Assembly: GCA_017650255.1 (NCBI GenBank)
Contig: JAGCFG010000127.1
Coordinates: forward strand, 1-8,793
Length of the DNA stretch: 8,793 nucleotides
Origin: Alphaproteobacteria bacterium
GTDB lineage: Bacteria > Pseudomonadota > Alphaproteobacteria > RF32 > CAG-239
Reading direction: 5' to 3'
Both the position numbers and the translations under genes were made by a program. The notes under the pieces are model-generated. The model ran no database searches. It was not told the DNA's origin and saw only the letters and a list, made by a program, of their open reading frames with translations. This document shows, piece by piece, positions 1 to 5,685 of this stretch. Each line of letters begins with the position of its first letter. The stretch's first letter is position 1.

Positions 1-144
1 GCAGGAAATTATGAAAAATTGGTCGGGCTTGAAAATATTGACATGGTTATCGACAGTGACCAGTCGCCGATAGGATGACCTCCGCGTTCTAATCCGGCAA
101 CTTATGTCGGGCTTTTCAGTTATATTCGCGATTGGTTTGCGGAA
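1..144 (+). pseudogene. uvrA: uvrA upstream codons carrying an in-frame TGA (76-78)
   Basis: Read in frame 1, these bases encode the UvrA stretch just before its C-terminal zinc-finger module: a GLENIDMVIDSDQSPIG run, then TGA at 76-78, then PPRSNPATY and the helix leading into the rest of the protein. UvrA proteins normally read [19 protein letters not shown] here, so the stop replaces the Arg and the next codon gives Pro instead of Thr. No frameshift is needed, because the same frame continues on both sides. The gene is cut by the left edge, so the N-terminal ATPase half is not visible. Either uvrA is broken into two reading frames or bases 76-79 are miscalled. The homology is clear; the cause is not. 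Confidence 0.75.
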
Positions 145-819
145 TTGCCGGAATCTAAGGCAAGAGGATACAGCGCAGGAAGATTTTCTTTTAATGTGGC
201 AGGCGGCAGGTGCGAGGCCTGCCAAGGTGACGGAGTTACCAAAATTGAAATGCACTTTTTGCCTGATGTTTATGTTGCTTGTGATGTTTGTAAGGGAAAA
301 AGATTTAATCGCGAAACTTTGGAAGTGAAGTATAAAGGATATTCGATTGCCGATGTTTTGGAGATGACCGTTGATGAGGCGCACGAGTTTTTCGGGGCGG
401 TGCCGTCGATTAAAAACCGTTTGGAATTGTTGCAAAAAGTAGGTTTGGGATATATTCATCTGGGGCAATCGGCAACAACGCTTTCCGGCGGAGAAGCACA
501 AAGAATTAAACTTTCTAAGGAGTTGTCAAAAAAGGCAACCGGAAAAACTTTGTATATTTTGGATGAGCCGACGACGGGATTGCATTTTGAGGATATTAAC
601 CGTTTGCTGAAAGTCTTGCAGGCTTTGGTCGATCAAGGCAACAGCGTGATTGTTATTGAGCATAATCTGGATGTGATTAAAACGGCAGATTATATTGTCG
701 ATATGGGACCTGAGGGCGGTGACAGCGGCGGACAGATTATTGCAAAAGGAACGCCGGAAGAAGTGGCAAAGTCAAAATCGAGCTACACCGCAAAATATTT
801 ACGCCAAAAATTGAAGTAA
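145..819 (+). CDS. uvrA: UvrA, C-terminal part (excision nuclease subunit A)
   Basis: UvrA is the damage-sensing ABC ATPase of nucleotide excision repair; it loads UvrB at lesions in the cytoplasm. This open stretch begins at a TTG (145) that is probably only the first possible start after the TGA at 76-78, not a natural start; the homologous frame runs through from base 1. Residues counted from 145: a zinc finger with CxxC pairs at C23/C26 and C46/C49, 19 residues apart; ABC signature LSGGE at 113-117; Walker B LYILDE at 136-141 followed by PTTGLH; switch histidine H173 in VIEHN. These are the C-terminal halves of the second ATPase site. The protein ends at a normal UvrA C-terminus (SYTAKYL). 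If the upstream TGA is real, this fragment lacks Walker A and could not work alone. No clear terminator follows; kdsD lies 104 bases downstream with its own predicted promoter. Confidence 0.9.
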   Translation: MPESKARGYSAGRFSFNVAGGRCEACQGDGVTKIEMHFLPDVYVACDVCKGKRFNRETLEVKYKGYSIADVLEMTVDEAHEFFGAVPSIKNRLELLQKVGLGYIHLGQSATTLSGGEAQRIKLSKELSKKATGKTLYILDEPTTGLHFEDINRLLKVLQALVDQGNSVIVIEHNLDVIKTADYIVDMGPEGGDSGGQIIAKGTPEEVAKSKSSYTAKYLRQKLK

Positions 820-853
820 AATACCCAAACATTGCTAAAAGTCCAAAAACCGC

Positions 854-882
854 TTGCCTTTGCTGTTTATCTGTGATATAGG
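854..882 (+). promoter_or_regulatory. Predicted sigma70-type promoter for kdsD-lptCA-lptB
   Basis: A -35 TTGCCT (854-859) and a -10 TATAGG (877-882) are separated by 17 bases. A TG at 874-875 makes the -10 the extended form (TGATATAGG). It lies 41 bases before the chosen kdsD start, in the gap after uvrA. The -10 matches the consensus at four of six positions. The nine bases TGTGATATA recur at the -10 upstream of the efflux operon. Predicted by eye only. Confidence 0.5.
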
Positions 883-910
883 CTTTGTCATACTGTTTAA
901 ACTTTTTTTT

Positions 911-919
911 GAAGAGAAG
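911..919 (+). promoter_or_regulatory. Ribosome binding site setting the kdsD start
   Basis: The purine run GAAGAGAAG ends four bases before the ATG at 924. It supports that ATG over the upstream in-frame TTG at 885, which would add 13 residues that KdsD proteins do not normally have and lies almost on top of the predicted promoter. Confidence 0.5.
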
Positions 920-923
920 ACTA

Positions 924-1934
924 ATGACACAAGATAAAGATATATTGTCCGCTTATCACACAATTGAAAAAGAAATCGAGGCTTTGAATGTTATGAAAAG
1001 TGAGCTTGATTCTTCTTTGGTGAAGGCACTTGATTTGCTGCAAAAAACAACGGGGCGTGTGGTTGTTACCGGCATGGGAAAATCCGGTCATATTGCAAGA
1101 AAAATTGCAGCTACTTTGGCTTCTACCGGAACACCGTCGTTTTTTGTGCATCCGGCAGAGGCAAGCCATGGCGATTTGGGTATGTTGACCGACAAAGATA
1201 CGGTTTTGGCAATTTCTAACGGCGGTGAATCTAAAGAATTGTCAGATATTTTGATTTATTGCAAAAGATTTGGTATTCCTTTGATTGCCATGACAAAAAA
1301 TCCGGAAAGCACTTTGGGTAAAGCCGGCGATATTTTGCTTAAACTTCCCGACTGCGGTGAGGCATGCCCTCTGGGTTTGGCACCGACATCTTCGACAACC
1401 GCAACTTTGGTTTTGGGCGATATTTTGGCGATTGCGCTTTTGGAACGCAAAGGGTTTTCTAAAAACGATTATAAACAACGTCATCCGGGCGGTAAATTGG
1501 GTGCAATTCTGCAAAAAGTTTCCGACTTGATGCATAAGGGAGACGAAATGCCGATTTTGCCGGAAAATGCTGATTTGCGCCAAATTACGATTGTTATGTC
1601 TTCTAAGATGCTCGGCTGTGTCGGGATTGTTGACAAAGACGGCAATTTGACAGGTATGATTACAGATGGTGACTTGCGTCGTGCAATGCTGAATTGTGAA
1701 TCTCAAGATTTGTTCGAGAAAAAAGCAACCGATATTATGACTGTCAATCCAAAAGTTACTCAACCGGATGTTTTGGTTGCAGAAGTTGTAAATATGATGA
1801 ATTCAAAGAGTATTACTCAACTGTTTGTGCTTGAAGACAAAAAACCGGTCGGTGTAATCCATCTGCACGACTGCTTGCGCGCAGGTTTCACAATCAGCGA
1901 AAAAAACAACAACAATTTGGATAAAGTGGCGTAG
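924..1934 (+). CDS. kdsD: Arabinose-5-phosphate isomerase (KdsD/KpsF family)
   Basis: KdsD interconverts D-ribulose 5-phosphate and D-arabinose 5-phosphate, the first committed step to Kdo, the inner-core sugar of LPS. It acts in the cytoplasm. The 336-residue product has the family layout: an N-terminal SIS sugar-phosphate isomerase domain (about 40-175) with GMGKSGHIARK at 50-60 and VHPAEASHGDLG around 75-86, then two CBS domains (about 205-260 and 268-322). Lys53, His82, Glu105 and His187 fall at a constant offset of six from the E. coli KdsD residues I recall as catalytic or metal-site (K59, H88, E111, H193), so the enzyme looks intact. The ATG at 924 is chosen for its RBS and normal length. 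It is first in an operon: its TAG stop is followed, after one codon, by the GTG of the LptC-LptA gene in the same frame. kdsC, often next to kdsD, is not here. Family assignment is firm; a capsule-linked KpsF paralogue is possible, but the lpt neighbours favour KdsD. Confidence 0.93.
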   Translation: MTQDKDILSAYHTIEKEIEALNVMKSELDSSLVKALDLLQKTTGRVVVTGMGKSGHIARKIAATLASTGTPSFFVHPAEASHGDLGMLTDKDTVLAISNGGESKELSDILIYCKRFGIPLIAMTKNPESTLGKAGDILLKLPDCGEACPLGLAPTSSTTATLVLGDILAIALLERKGFSKNDYKQRHPGGKLGAILQKVSDLMHKGDEMPILPENADLRQITIVMSSKMLGCVGIVDKDGNLTGMITDGDLRRAMLNCESQDLFEKKATDIMTVNPKVTQPDVLVAEVVNMMNSKSITQLFVLEDKKPVGVIHLHDCLRAGFTISEKNNNNLDKVA

Positions 1935-1937
1935 TCG

Positions 1938-3293
1938 GTGTTTGATTTAAGACAACTTGATTATTTGTTTGCAAGTGACAGCATTAAAAAAGATTTTGGT
2001 GCCGACAGGAAGGTTTTGCGCCAACAAAAACGATTTACACGTTTGATAAAAATTGCTTTTCCGGCTATTGCTGCCGCACTGATAGGTCTGTTGGCGGTTT
2101 TGCCAACCTTGCAGGAAAGGACCGATTTTTTGAGCCAGGCAATAAAGCCAAAGGCGCAAGAACTTGAAAAACTGCATATTGAAAACACCAAAATTTTTAT
2201 TACGGATAAAAATAATCGAGTTAATCGTCTTAATGCAAGAACAGTTGATGAAACCGAGCCAAAGTCGCAAGTTTTGAAAATTAAAAAACCGGATGGAAGA
2301 CTTTTGGTCGCCGATGATAAGTGGGTTGATATAAAAGCTCCCACGGGTTTTTATAATCAAGAAAAAAAATTTGCAACTCTTCAAGATGGTGTCAGCATCG
2401 TTTATAGTGATGGTATGAAGGCCACAACAAAAAAGTTTTTTTATGATGCAAATGCCGGAAAGATATACGGAAATGACCCAATAAGCGCATGGGGAAAGTA
2501 TGGAAAGCTGAATTCGCAAAAATTTGATTATTTAACCACTGCGGAAGTGTTGACTTTGTATGGAAAAACCAACATTGATGCTTCTAAAGAAATGTTGGGA
2601 GATGATATTAAAATTGCAGCAGCTGATACCGTCAAATTTTATAGCAAAGAGCAAAGACTTGTTGCTAAAGGAGATGCTCTTGTAGTTCGCGAGGGCATGA
2701 CTGTTAAAGGTGATGAAATTACGGCCTTGTTTGAGGAAAAAAACGGCAAGAAAAAATTGAAAGACTTTATGGCAGACAATAATGTTGTTGTATATAGCGA
2801 AAACGGAACGGCTTTCGGAGATAAGTTGAAGGCATTTTTCAGTAGCGATAACAAGATTGATAGAGTTGAATTGATGGGAAACGTCAGAACGGAATTTGAT
2901 AAAAAGATTGTATATGCTCAAACAGCACTTTATTATCCAGATACAAAGATTGTCGAGATGCGCGGCAATGTGGAAACCAAAGTCGATAATCGTCAAATTA
3001 GGGCTGATAAAGGTTTTTATTATCAAGAACAACAAGTTATCAAAATGGAAGGCAATATCGAGCTGGTTACGGAAGATGCTAAAGTTTTGGCGCAAAAAGG
3101 GACCTATGATACAAAAACCGGTATTGCAAAAATGTATGATAAAGTTGTAATTTTGAAAGACGGAAATAAAATGAACAGCGATTATGCAGAGACCAATCTT
3201 AATACCGGTGTAAGCAAAATCGGTAATGGAAACAAGAAGCGTGTTTCAGGTGTGATTTATGAAAACACCATAAAAAAAAAACAGCACAAGTAA
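1938..3293 (+). CDS. lptC/lptA: LptC-LptA fusion, LPS transport periplasmic bridge protein
   Basis: LptC anchors to the inner membrane and receives LPS from LptB2FG; LptA is normally a separate soluble protein forming the periplasmic bridge to LptD. Here one 451-residue frame appears to hold both. Residues 1-34 are a basic cytoplasmic tail and about 35-57 a single membrane segment. About 60-215 resemble LptC, with the motif ENTKIFITDKNNRVNRLNAR at 82-101. About 220-430 resemble LptA/OstA, ending in GTYDTKTGIAKMYDKVVI, then a Tyr-Ala-Glu-Thr-Asn-Leu and NTGVSKI. The second half has about six repeats of roughly 29-33 residues (GNV/GNI centres at 314, 343 and 372, looser copies before and after), more than I expect for one LptA. 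No signal peptide occurs inside, so the LptA part is exported only as part of the fusion. The start is GTG at 1938 with a weak RBS, three bases after the kdsD stop, suggesting translational coupling; no in-frame ATG occurs until Met160. An LptC with an unusually long tail is the alternative. Confidence 0.82.
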   Translation: MFDLRQLDYLFASDSIKKDFGADRKVLRQQKRFTRLIKIAFPAIAAALIGLLAVLPTLQERTDFLSQAIKPKAQELEKLHIENTKIFITDKNNRVNRLNARTVDETEPKSQVLKIKKPDGRLLVADDKWVDIKAPTGFYNQEKKFATLQDGVSIVYSDGMKATTKKFFYDANAGKIYGNDPISAWGKYGKLNSQKFDYLTTAEVLTLYGKTNIDASKEMLGDDIKIAAADTVKFYSKEQRLVAKGDALVVREGMTVKGDEITALFEEKNGKKKLKDFMADNNVVVYSENGTAFGDKLKAFFSSDNKIDRVELMGNVRTEFDKKIVYAQTALYYPDTKIVEMRGNVETKVDNRQIRADKGFYYQEQQVIKMEGNIELVTEDAKVLAQKGTYDTKTGIAKMYDKVVILKDGNKMNSDYAETNLNTGVSKIGNGNKKRVSGVIYENTIKKKQHK

Positions 3294-3309
3294 AGGAAAG
3301 TAGAAAATT

Positions 3310-4050
3310 ATGTTTGCTAAAAATCAAGATTCTATTTTGGAAATTTTTAATATCGGAAAGCGTTATAAAAACCGTCCGGTGTTGAGAAATGTTTCTTTGA
3401 ACGTACGCAGAGGAGAAGCTGTTGGACTTTTGGGTCCGAATGGTGCCGGTAAAACTACTTGCTTTTATTGTGTTATCGGGTTGATTACCCCGGATTATGG
3501 TGATGTGCATATTAATGGACAGGATATTACTACTTTGCCTATGTATAAAAGAGCAAAAATGGGAATCGGCTATCTTCCGCAAGAAGCTTCGATTTTCAGA
3601 AGTTTGACGGTTGAGGATAATATTAAGGCAATCTTGGAGTTGGTTGTTCATGACAAAGCAAAAAGAGAAAGCATGCTTGAGGAGCTGTTAAACGAATTTT
3701 CCATTGCCCATTTGAGAAAATCTCCTGCGATGGCTCTTTCGGGCGGAGAACGCAGAAGGTTGGAGATTGCTCGAGCATTGGCAAGTCAGCCTGATTTTAT
3801 TTTGCTGGATGAGCCTTTGGCCGGTATTGACCCTATTGCGGTGAGCGAAATTAGAAATTTGGTTTCACAGCTAAAGAACAGAGGACTCGGTGTGTTGATT
3901 ACCGATCACAATGTACGAGAAACTTTGGATATTACCGACAGAGCATATATTTTACACGGAGGAACAGTGCTGATGGAAGGCACTCCAGATGAAATTGTGG
4001 CTAATGAAGATGTAAGAAGAGTTTATTTGGGAGACAATTTTTCTATGTAA
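3310..4050 (+). CDS. lptB: LptB, ATPase of the LPS export ABC transporter
   Basis: LptB dimerises on the cytoplasmic face with LptF and LptG and powers extraction of LPS from the inner membrane. The 246-residue protein is full length. It has Walker A GPNGAGKT at 42-49, a Q-loop in GYLPQEASIFRSLTVEDN around 87-104 (a string typical of LptB), signature LSGGE at 143-147, Walker B FILLDE at 163-168 and switch His200 in ITDHN. The ATG at 3310 has AGGAAAG at 3294-3300, nine bases upstream. It follows the LptC-LptA gene by 16 bases and is surely cotranscribed. The usual downstream neighbour in many proteobacteria, rpoN, is missing; a new promoter and hpf follow instead. lptF and lptG are not in the window, as is common. 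Confidence 0.96.
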   Translation: MFAKNQDSILEIFNIGKRYKNRPVLRNVSLNVRRGEAVGLLGPNGAGKTTCFYCVIGLITPDYGDVHINGQDITTLPMYKRAKMGIGYLPQEASIFRSLTVEDNIKAILELVVHDKAKRESMLEELLNEFSIAHLRKSPAMALSGGERRRLEIARALASQPDFILLDEPLAGIDPIAVSEIRNLVSQLKNRGLGVLITDHNVRETLDITDRAYILHGGTVLMEGTPDEIVANEDVRRVYLGDNFSM

Positions 4051-4090
4051 TTTAACCTTTTTTTAAGTCAAATTATTTCAAACTTGGGGG

Positions 4091-4118
4091 TTGAATTATA
4101 TTAACATTGTGCTAAAAT
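4091..4118 (+). promoter_or_regulatory. Predicted promoter for hpf-ptsN with an inverted repeat on its -10
   Basis: A -35 TTGAAT (4091-4096) and a -10 TAAAAT (4113-4118), 16 bases apart, with a TG at 4110-4111 giving an extended -10. A perfect short inverted repeat, TGCTA-AAA-TAGCA (4110-4122), overlaps the -10 and could be an operator, but its arms are only five bases and chance is possible. The region sits in the 110-base gap between lptB and hpf. Confidence 0.5.
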
Positions 4119-4160
4119 AGCATTTGAGAGTTTTTAATAACATTTTTTCAAGGAAGAATT

Positions 4161-4727
4161 ATGAAAATTACATTTACAGGAAAACAGGTTGATATCAGCG
4201 ACAGATTGCGTTCGCATATTGATGAAAATGTTTCTAACGCAGTAACAAAATATTTTAGCGACCCAATTGGTTGCAATGTTGCTTTTTCTAAAGAAGGCGA
4301 AGATTTTGCCGCAGAAGTTACGGTACATCCGGCAAAAAATATTGTGCTTAAAGGCAGCGGTTTGGGCAGTGACCCTTATACAGCTTTTGACAATGCAAAC
4401 TCGCATATTGTTGTCCGTTTGAGCAAACACAAAAATCGCCTTAAGGATCACAAGAGCAAGACAAGTTTGTCTGAGTTGGCAAGCGAAGCTGTTTTTCCGG
4501 TTATTGAAACAGAAGAAGAGATGGATATTGATGTCAATGCTCCTTTGACAATTGCCGAAACAGGCGCAAATATTCCTGTTTGCTCGGTTAGCGAGGCTGT
4601 TATGTATATGGATTTGGCCAATGAATGTGCTTTGATGTTCCGCAACGCCACAAACAATCATATCAGCATGGTTTATCGCCGCAAAGACGGCAATATCGGT
4701 TGGGTTGAACCAAAAGCTGACAATTAG
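4161..4727 (+). CDS. hpf: Long-form ribosome hibernation promoting factor
   Basis: HPF binds the decoding centre of the 30S subunit; the long form also dimerises through its C-terminal domain to pair 70S ribosomes into inactive 100S particles. The 188-residue protein has the S30AE/YfiA domain at about 1-100 (starts MKITFTGKQVDISDRLRSHI, and includes the DPYTAFDNA segment at 71-79), a low-complexity acidic linker at about 103-135, and the conserved C-terminal dimerisation domain at about 140-184 with SVSEAVMYMDL and FRNATNNHISMVYRRKDGNIGW. Presence of this tail separates it from the short enterobacterial HPF and YfiA. The ATG at 4161 is preceded by AAGGAAG at 4150-4156. It has its own predicted promoter and is followed by ptsN 14 bases downstream, so the two are probably cotranscribed. 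rpoN, often immediately upstream, is absent. Confidence 0.95.
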   Translation: MKITFTGKQVDISDRLRSHIDENVSNAVTKYFSDPIGCNVAFSKEGEDFAAEVTVHPAKNIVLKGSGLGSDPYTAFDNANSHIVVRLSKHKNRLKDHKSKTSLSELASEAVFPVIETEEEMDIDVNAPLTIAETGANIPVCSVSEAVMYMDLANECALMFRNATNNHISMVYRRKDGNIGWVEPKADN

Positions 4728-4741
4728 GCCTTGAGGTTTTT

Positions 4742-5185
4742 ATGTTAGTTTCTGATATTTTGAACAAAAACAATGTCTTGATTTTGGACGGAGAGTTGTC
4801 CAAAAGGCAGGTTTTGCAGTTGTTGGCGGAACACGCCGCAAAGACAACGCAGATTGACGAACGAATTTTGTTCGAAGCATTGCTTGAGCGCGAAAATTTG
4901 GGTTCAACCGCTTTTGGGAAGGGAATCGCTTTTCCGCATGCCAGAGTGCCAAATTTGGAAAAACTGCAAACAATATTTGCAAAAGTTCCAAGCGGCGTTG
5001 ATTTTGAAGCTGAGGATGGACAAAATGTTGATTTGTTGTTTATGCTGATTTCACCGGAGACAAGCGGAGCTGACCATTTGACCGCTTTGGCTTTGATGAC
5101 CGCGGCAATGAAAGATGAGCAAAAGTTGTCGGCAATACGTGCAACCAAAGATGTTGTCAAAATTTATGATATACTGACAAAATAA
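4742..5185 (+). CDS. ptsN: Nitrogen PTS phosphoacceptor EIIA-Ntr
   Basis: EIIA-Ntr is the output protein of the nitrogen-related phosphotransferase system (PtsP, NPr, PtsN). It is phosphorylated on a histidine and regulates other proteins, for example in potassium and stress control, rather than importing sugar. The 147-residue protein is full length for the family. The phosphorylatable histidine is His66 in GIAFPHARV (61-69), preceded by ENLGSTAFGKG, the standard PTS EIIA type 2 active-site context. The rest, including DLLFMLISPETSGADHLTAL, matches PtsN. The ATG at 4742 has GAGG at 4733-4736, and the gene starts 14 bases after hpf. A strong terminator follows at 5200-5234. ptsP and ptsO are not in the window. 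Confidence 0.95.
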   Translation: MLVSDILNKNNVLILDGELSKRQVLQLLAEHAAKTTQIDERILFEALLERENLGSTAFGKGIAFPHARVPNLEKLQTIFAKVPSGVDFEAEDGQNVDLLFMLISPETSGADHLTALALMTAAMKDEQKLSAIRATKDVVKIYDILTK

Positions 5186-5199
5186 GGATTTTAGCTACA

Positions 5200-5234
5200 A
5201 AAAAAGGGGTTCCTTTTAAGGGAACCCTTTTTTT
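5200..5234. terminator. Shared two-way rho-independent terminator
   Basis: The left arm AAAAAAGGGGTTCC (5200-5213) pairs with GGAACCCTTTTTTT (5221-5234) around a seven-base loop, giving 14 pairs with one G-U in plus-strand RNA. The plus transcript of hpf-ptsN ends in a run of seven T (5228-5234). On the minus strand the seven A at 5199-5205 become a U run, with one A-C mismatch in the stem, so it can also stop the converging short gene. It lies just 14 bases after ptsN and 19 before the stop of the minus gene. Confidence 0.9.
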
Positions 5235-5253
5235 ATGTCATTACATTGAGGAG

Positions 5254-5517
5254 CTAATTCAAATAGCGTTCCTCAAAGTTTCTAATTTTTTGAAGAAGAT
5301 GTCCGTTGTCTCGGGCGACTTCTTTCAAGATGGTGCAAAACCCCACATAGGCCTCTCTAGTTATCTTGTTAACTTGAGGCTTTTTATTATTAATAATAGC
5401 CTCAGCCTGGTGTCTTACCTCTTCTTTTCCGAATTTGTTGGAAAGAATTCGGTCACTAACTTGTTCAACAAGTTGTTTTTCTTGCTCCGGGGTTGCATTT
5501 TTTAATTGGTTCTTCAT
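5254..5517 (-). CDS. Small hypothetical protein, 87 residues, predicted helical
   Basis: I do not recognise this protein. It starts with ATG at 5517-5515 (MKNQLKNATPEQEKQLVEQV) and ends with TAG. It is charged, rich in Lys, Glu, Gln and Asn, has one cysteine, no membrane segment and no signal peptide, and looks mostly alpha-helical with a possible short C-terminal amphipathic stretch (ILKEVARDNGHLLQKIRNF). It is probably cytoplasmic. Support for it as a real gene: a promoter-like sequence upstream on the minus strand (5560-5587), the two-way terminator just past its stop, codon use like its neighbours, and it fills the gap between two operons facing away from it. The RBS is weak: only a purine-rich A run before the start. 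An opposing 71-residue plus-strand frame at 5290-5505 is less convincing, with a hydrophobic, phenylalanine-rich composition typical of an antisense shadow. Confidence 0.7.
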   Translation of the reverse strand: MKNQLKNATPEQEKQLVEQVSDRILSNKFGKEEVRHQAEAIINNKKPQVNKITREAYVGFCTILKEVARDNGHLLQKIRNFEERYLN

Positions 5518-5559
5518 AGCTTTTTTTTAGGTAATAAAAATAAATAATTTGAAATTGGA

Positions 5560-5587
5560 ATTATAATATAGACAAAAAACGCATCAA
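5560..5587 (-). promoter_or_regulatory. Predicted promoter for the small minus-strand gene
   Basis: On the minus strand, TTGATG (5587-5582) and a perfect TATAAT (5565-5560) are 16 bases apart, 43 bases before the ATG. The -35 matches the consensus at four of six positions. The surrounding DNA is very A/T-rich, so a chance match is possible. Confidence 0.45.
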
Positions 5588-5657
5588 TTGCAAGTATATT
5601 TTTTATAAAATTATAGATTTTTTGAACTTTTGTGATTATCATTGCGTTATAGCTTTG

Positions 5658-5666
5658 TGATATAAC
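5658..5666 (+). promoter_or_regulatory. Predicted extended -10 promoter of the macAB-type operon
   Basis: TGATATAAC at 5658-5666 is an extended -10 (TG, one base, TATAAC), 19 bases before the adaptor start. No good -35 lies 16-18 bases upstream. The nine bases TGTGATATA (5656-5664) also occur at the kdsD promoter (872-880). An RBS, AGAGGA at 5673-5678, follows. Confidence 0.45.
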
Positions 5667-5685
5667 ACAAAAAGAGGACGAAAAA

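Noticed and set aside
73..83. GGATGACCTCC resembles the 3' end of 16S rRNA (GGATCACCTCC) at 10 of 11 bases.
   Set aside because: The match is short, lies inside a clear UvrA coding frame, and nothing else around it looks like rRNA.
885..923. Upstream TTG start for kdsD adding 13 residues.
   Set aside because: The ATG at 924 has an RBS and gives normal family length; the TTG lies against the predicted promoter.
4077..4095. TTCAA...TTGAA inverted repeat just upstream of the hpf -35.
   Set aside because: Only five pairs with a nine-base loop; too weak to call an operator or an lptB terminator.
5376..5403. Inverted repeat GAGGCT...AGCCTC enclosing an ATTATTAATAAT palindrome, and a second palindrome near 5458-5474.
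   Set aside because: Both lie inside the small minus-strand coding frame, have unequal inner arms or are short, and are not followed by a T run in either direction; I see no basis for an RNA gene or terminator.
5290..5505. Plus-strand 71-residue frame in the gap after ptsN.
   Set aside because: It overlaps the better supported minus-strand gene, begins right after the ptsN terminator without a promoter, and has shadow-like composition.
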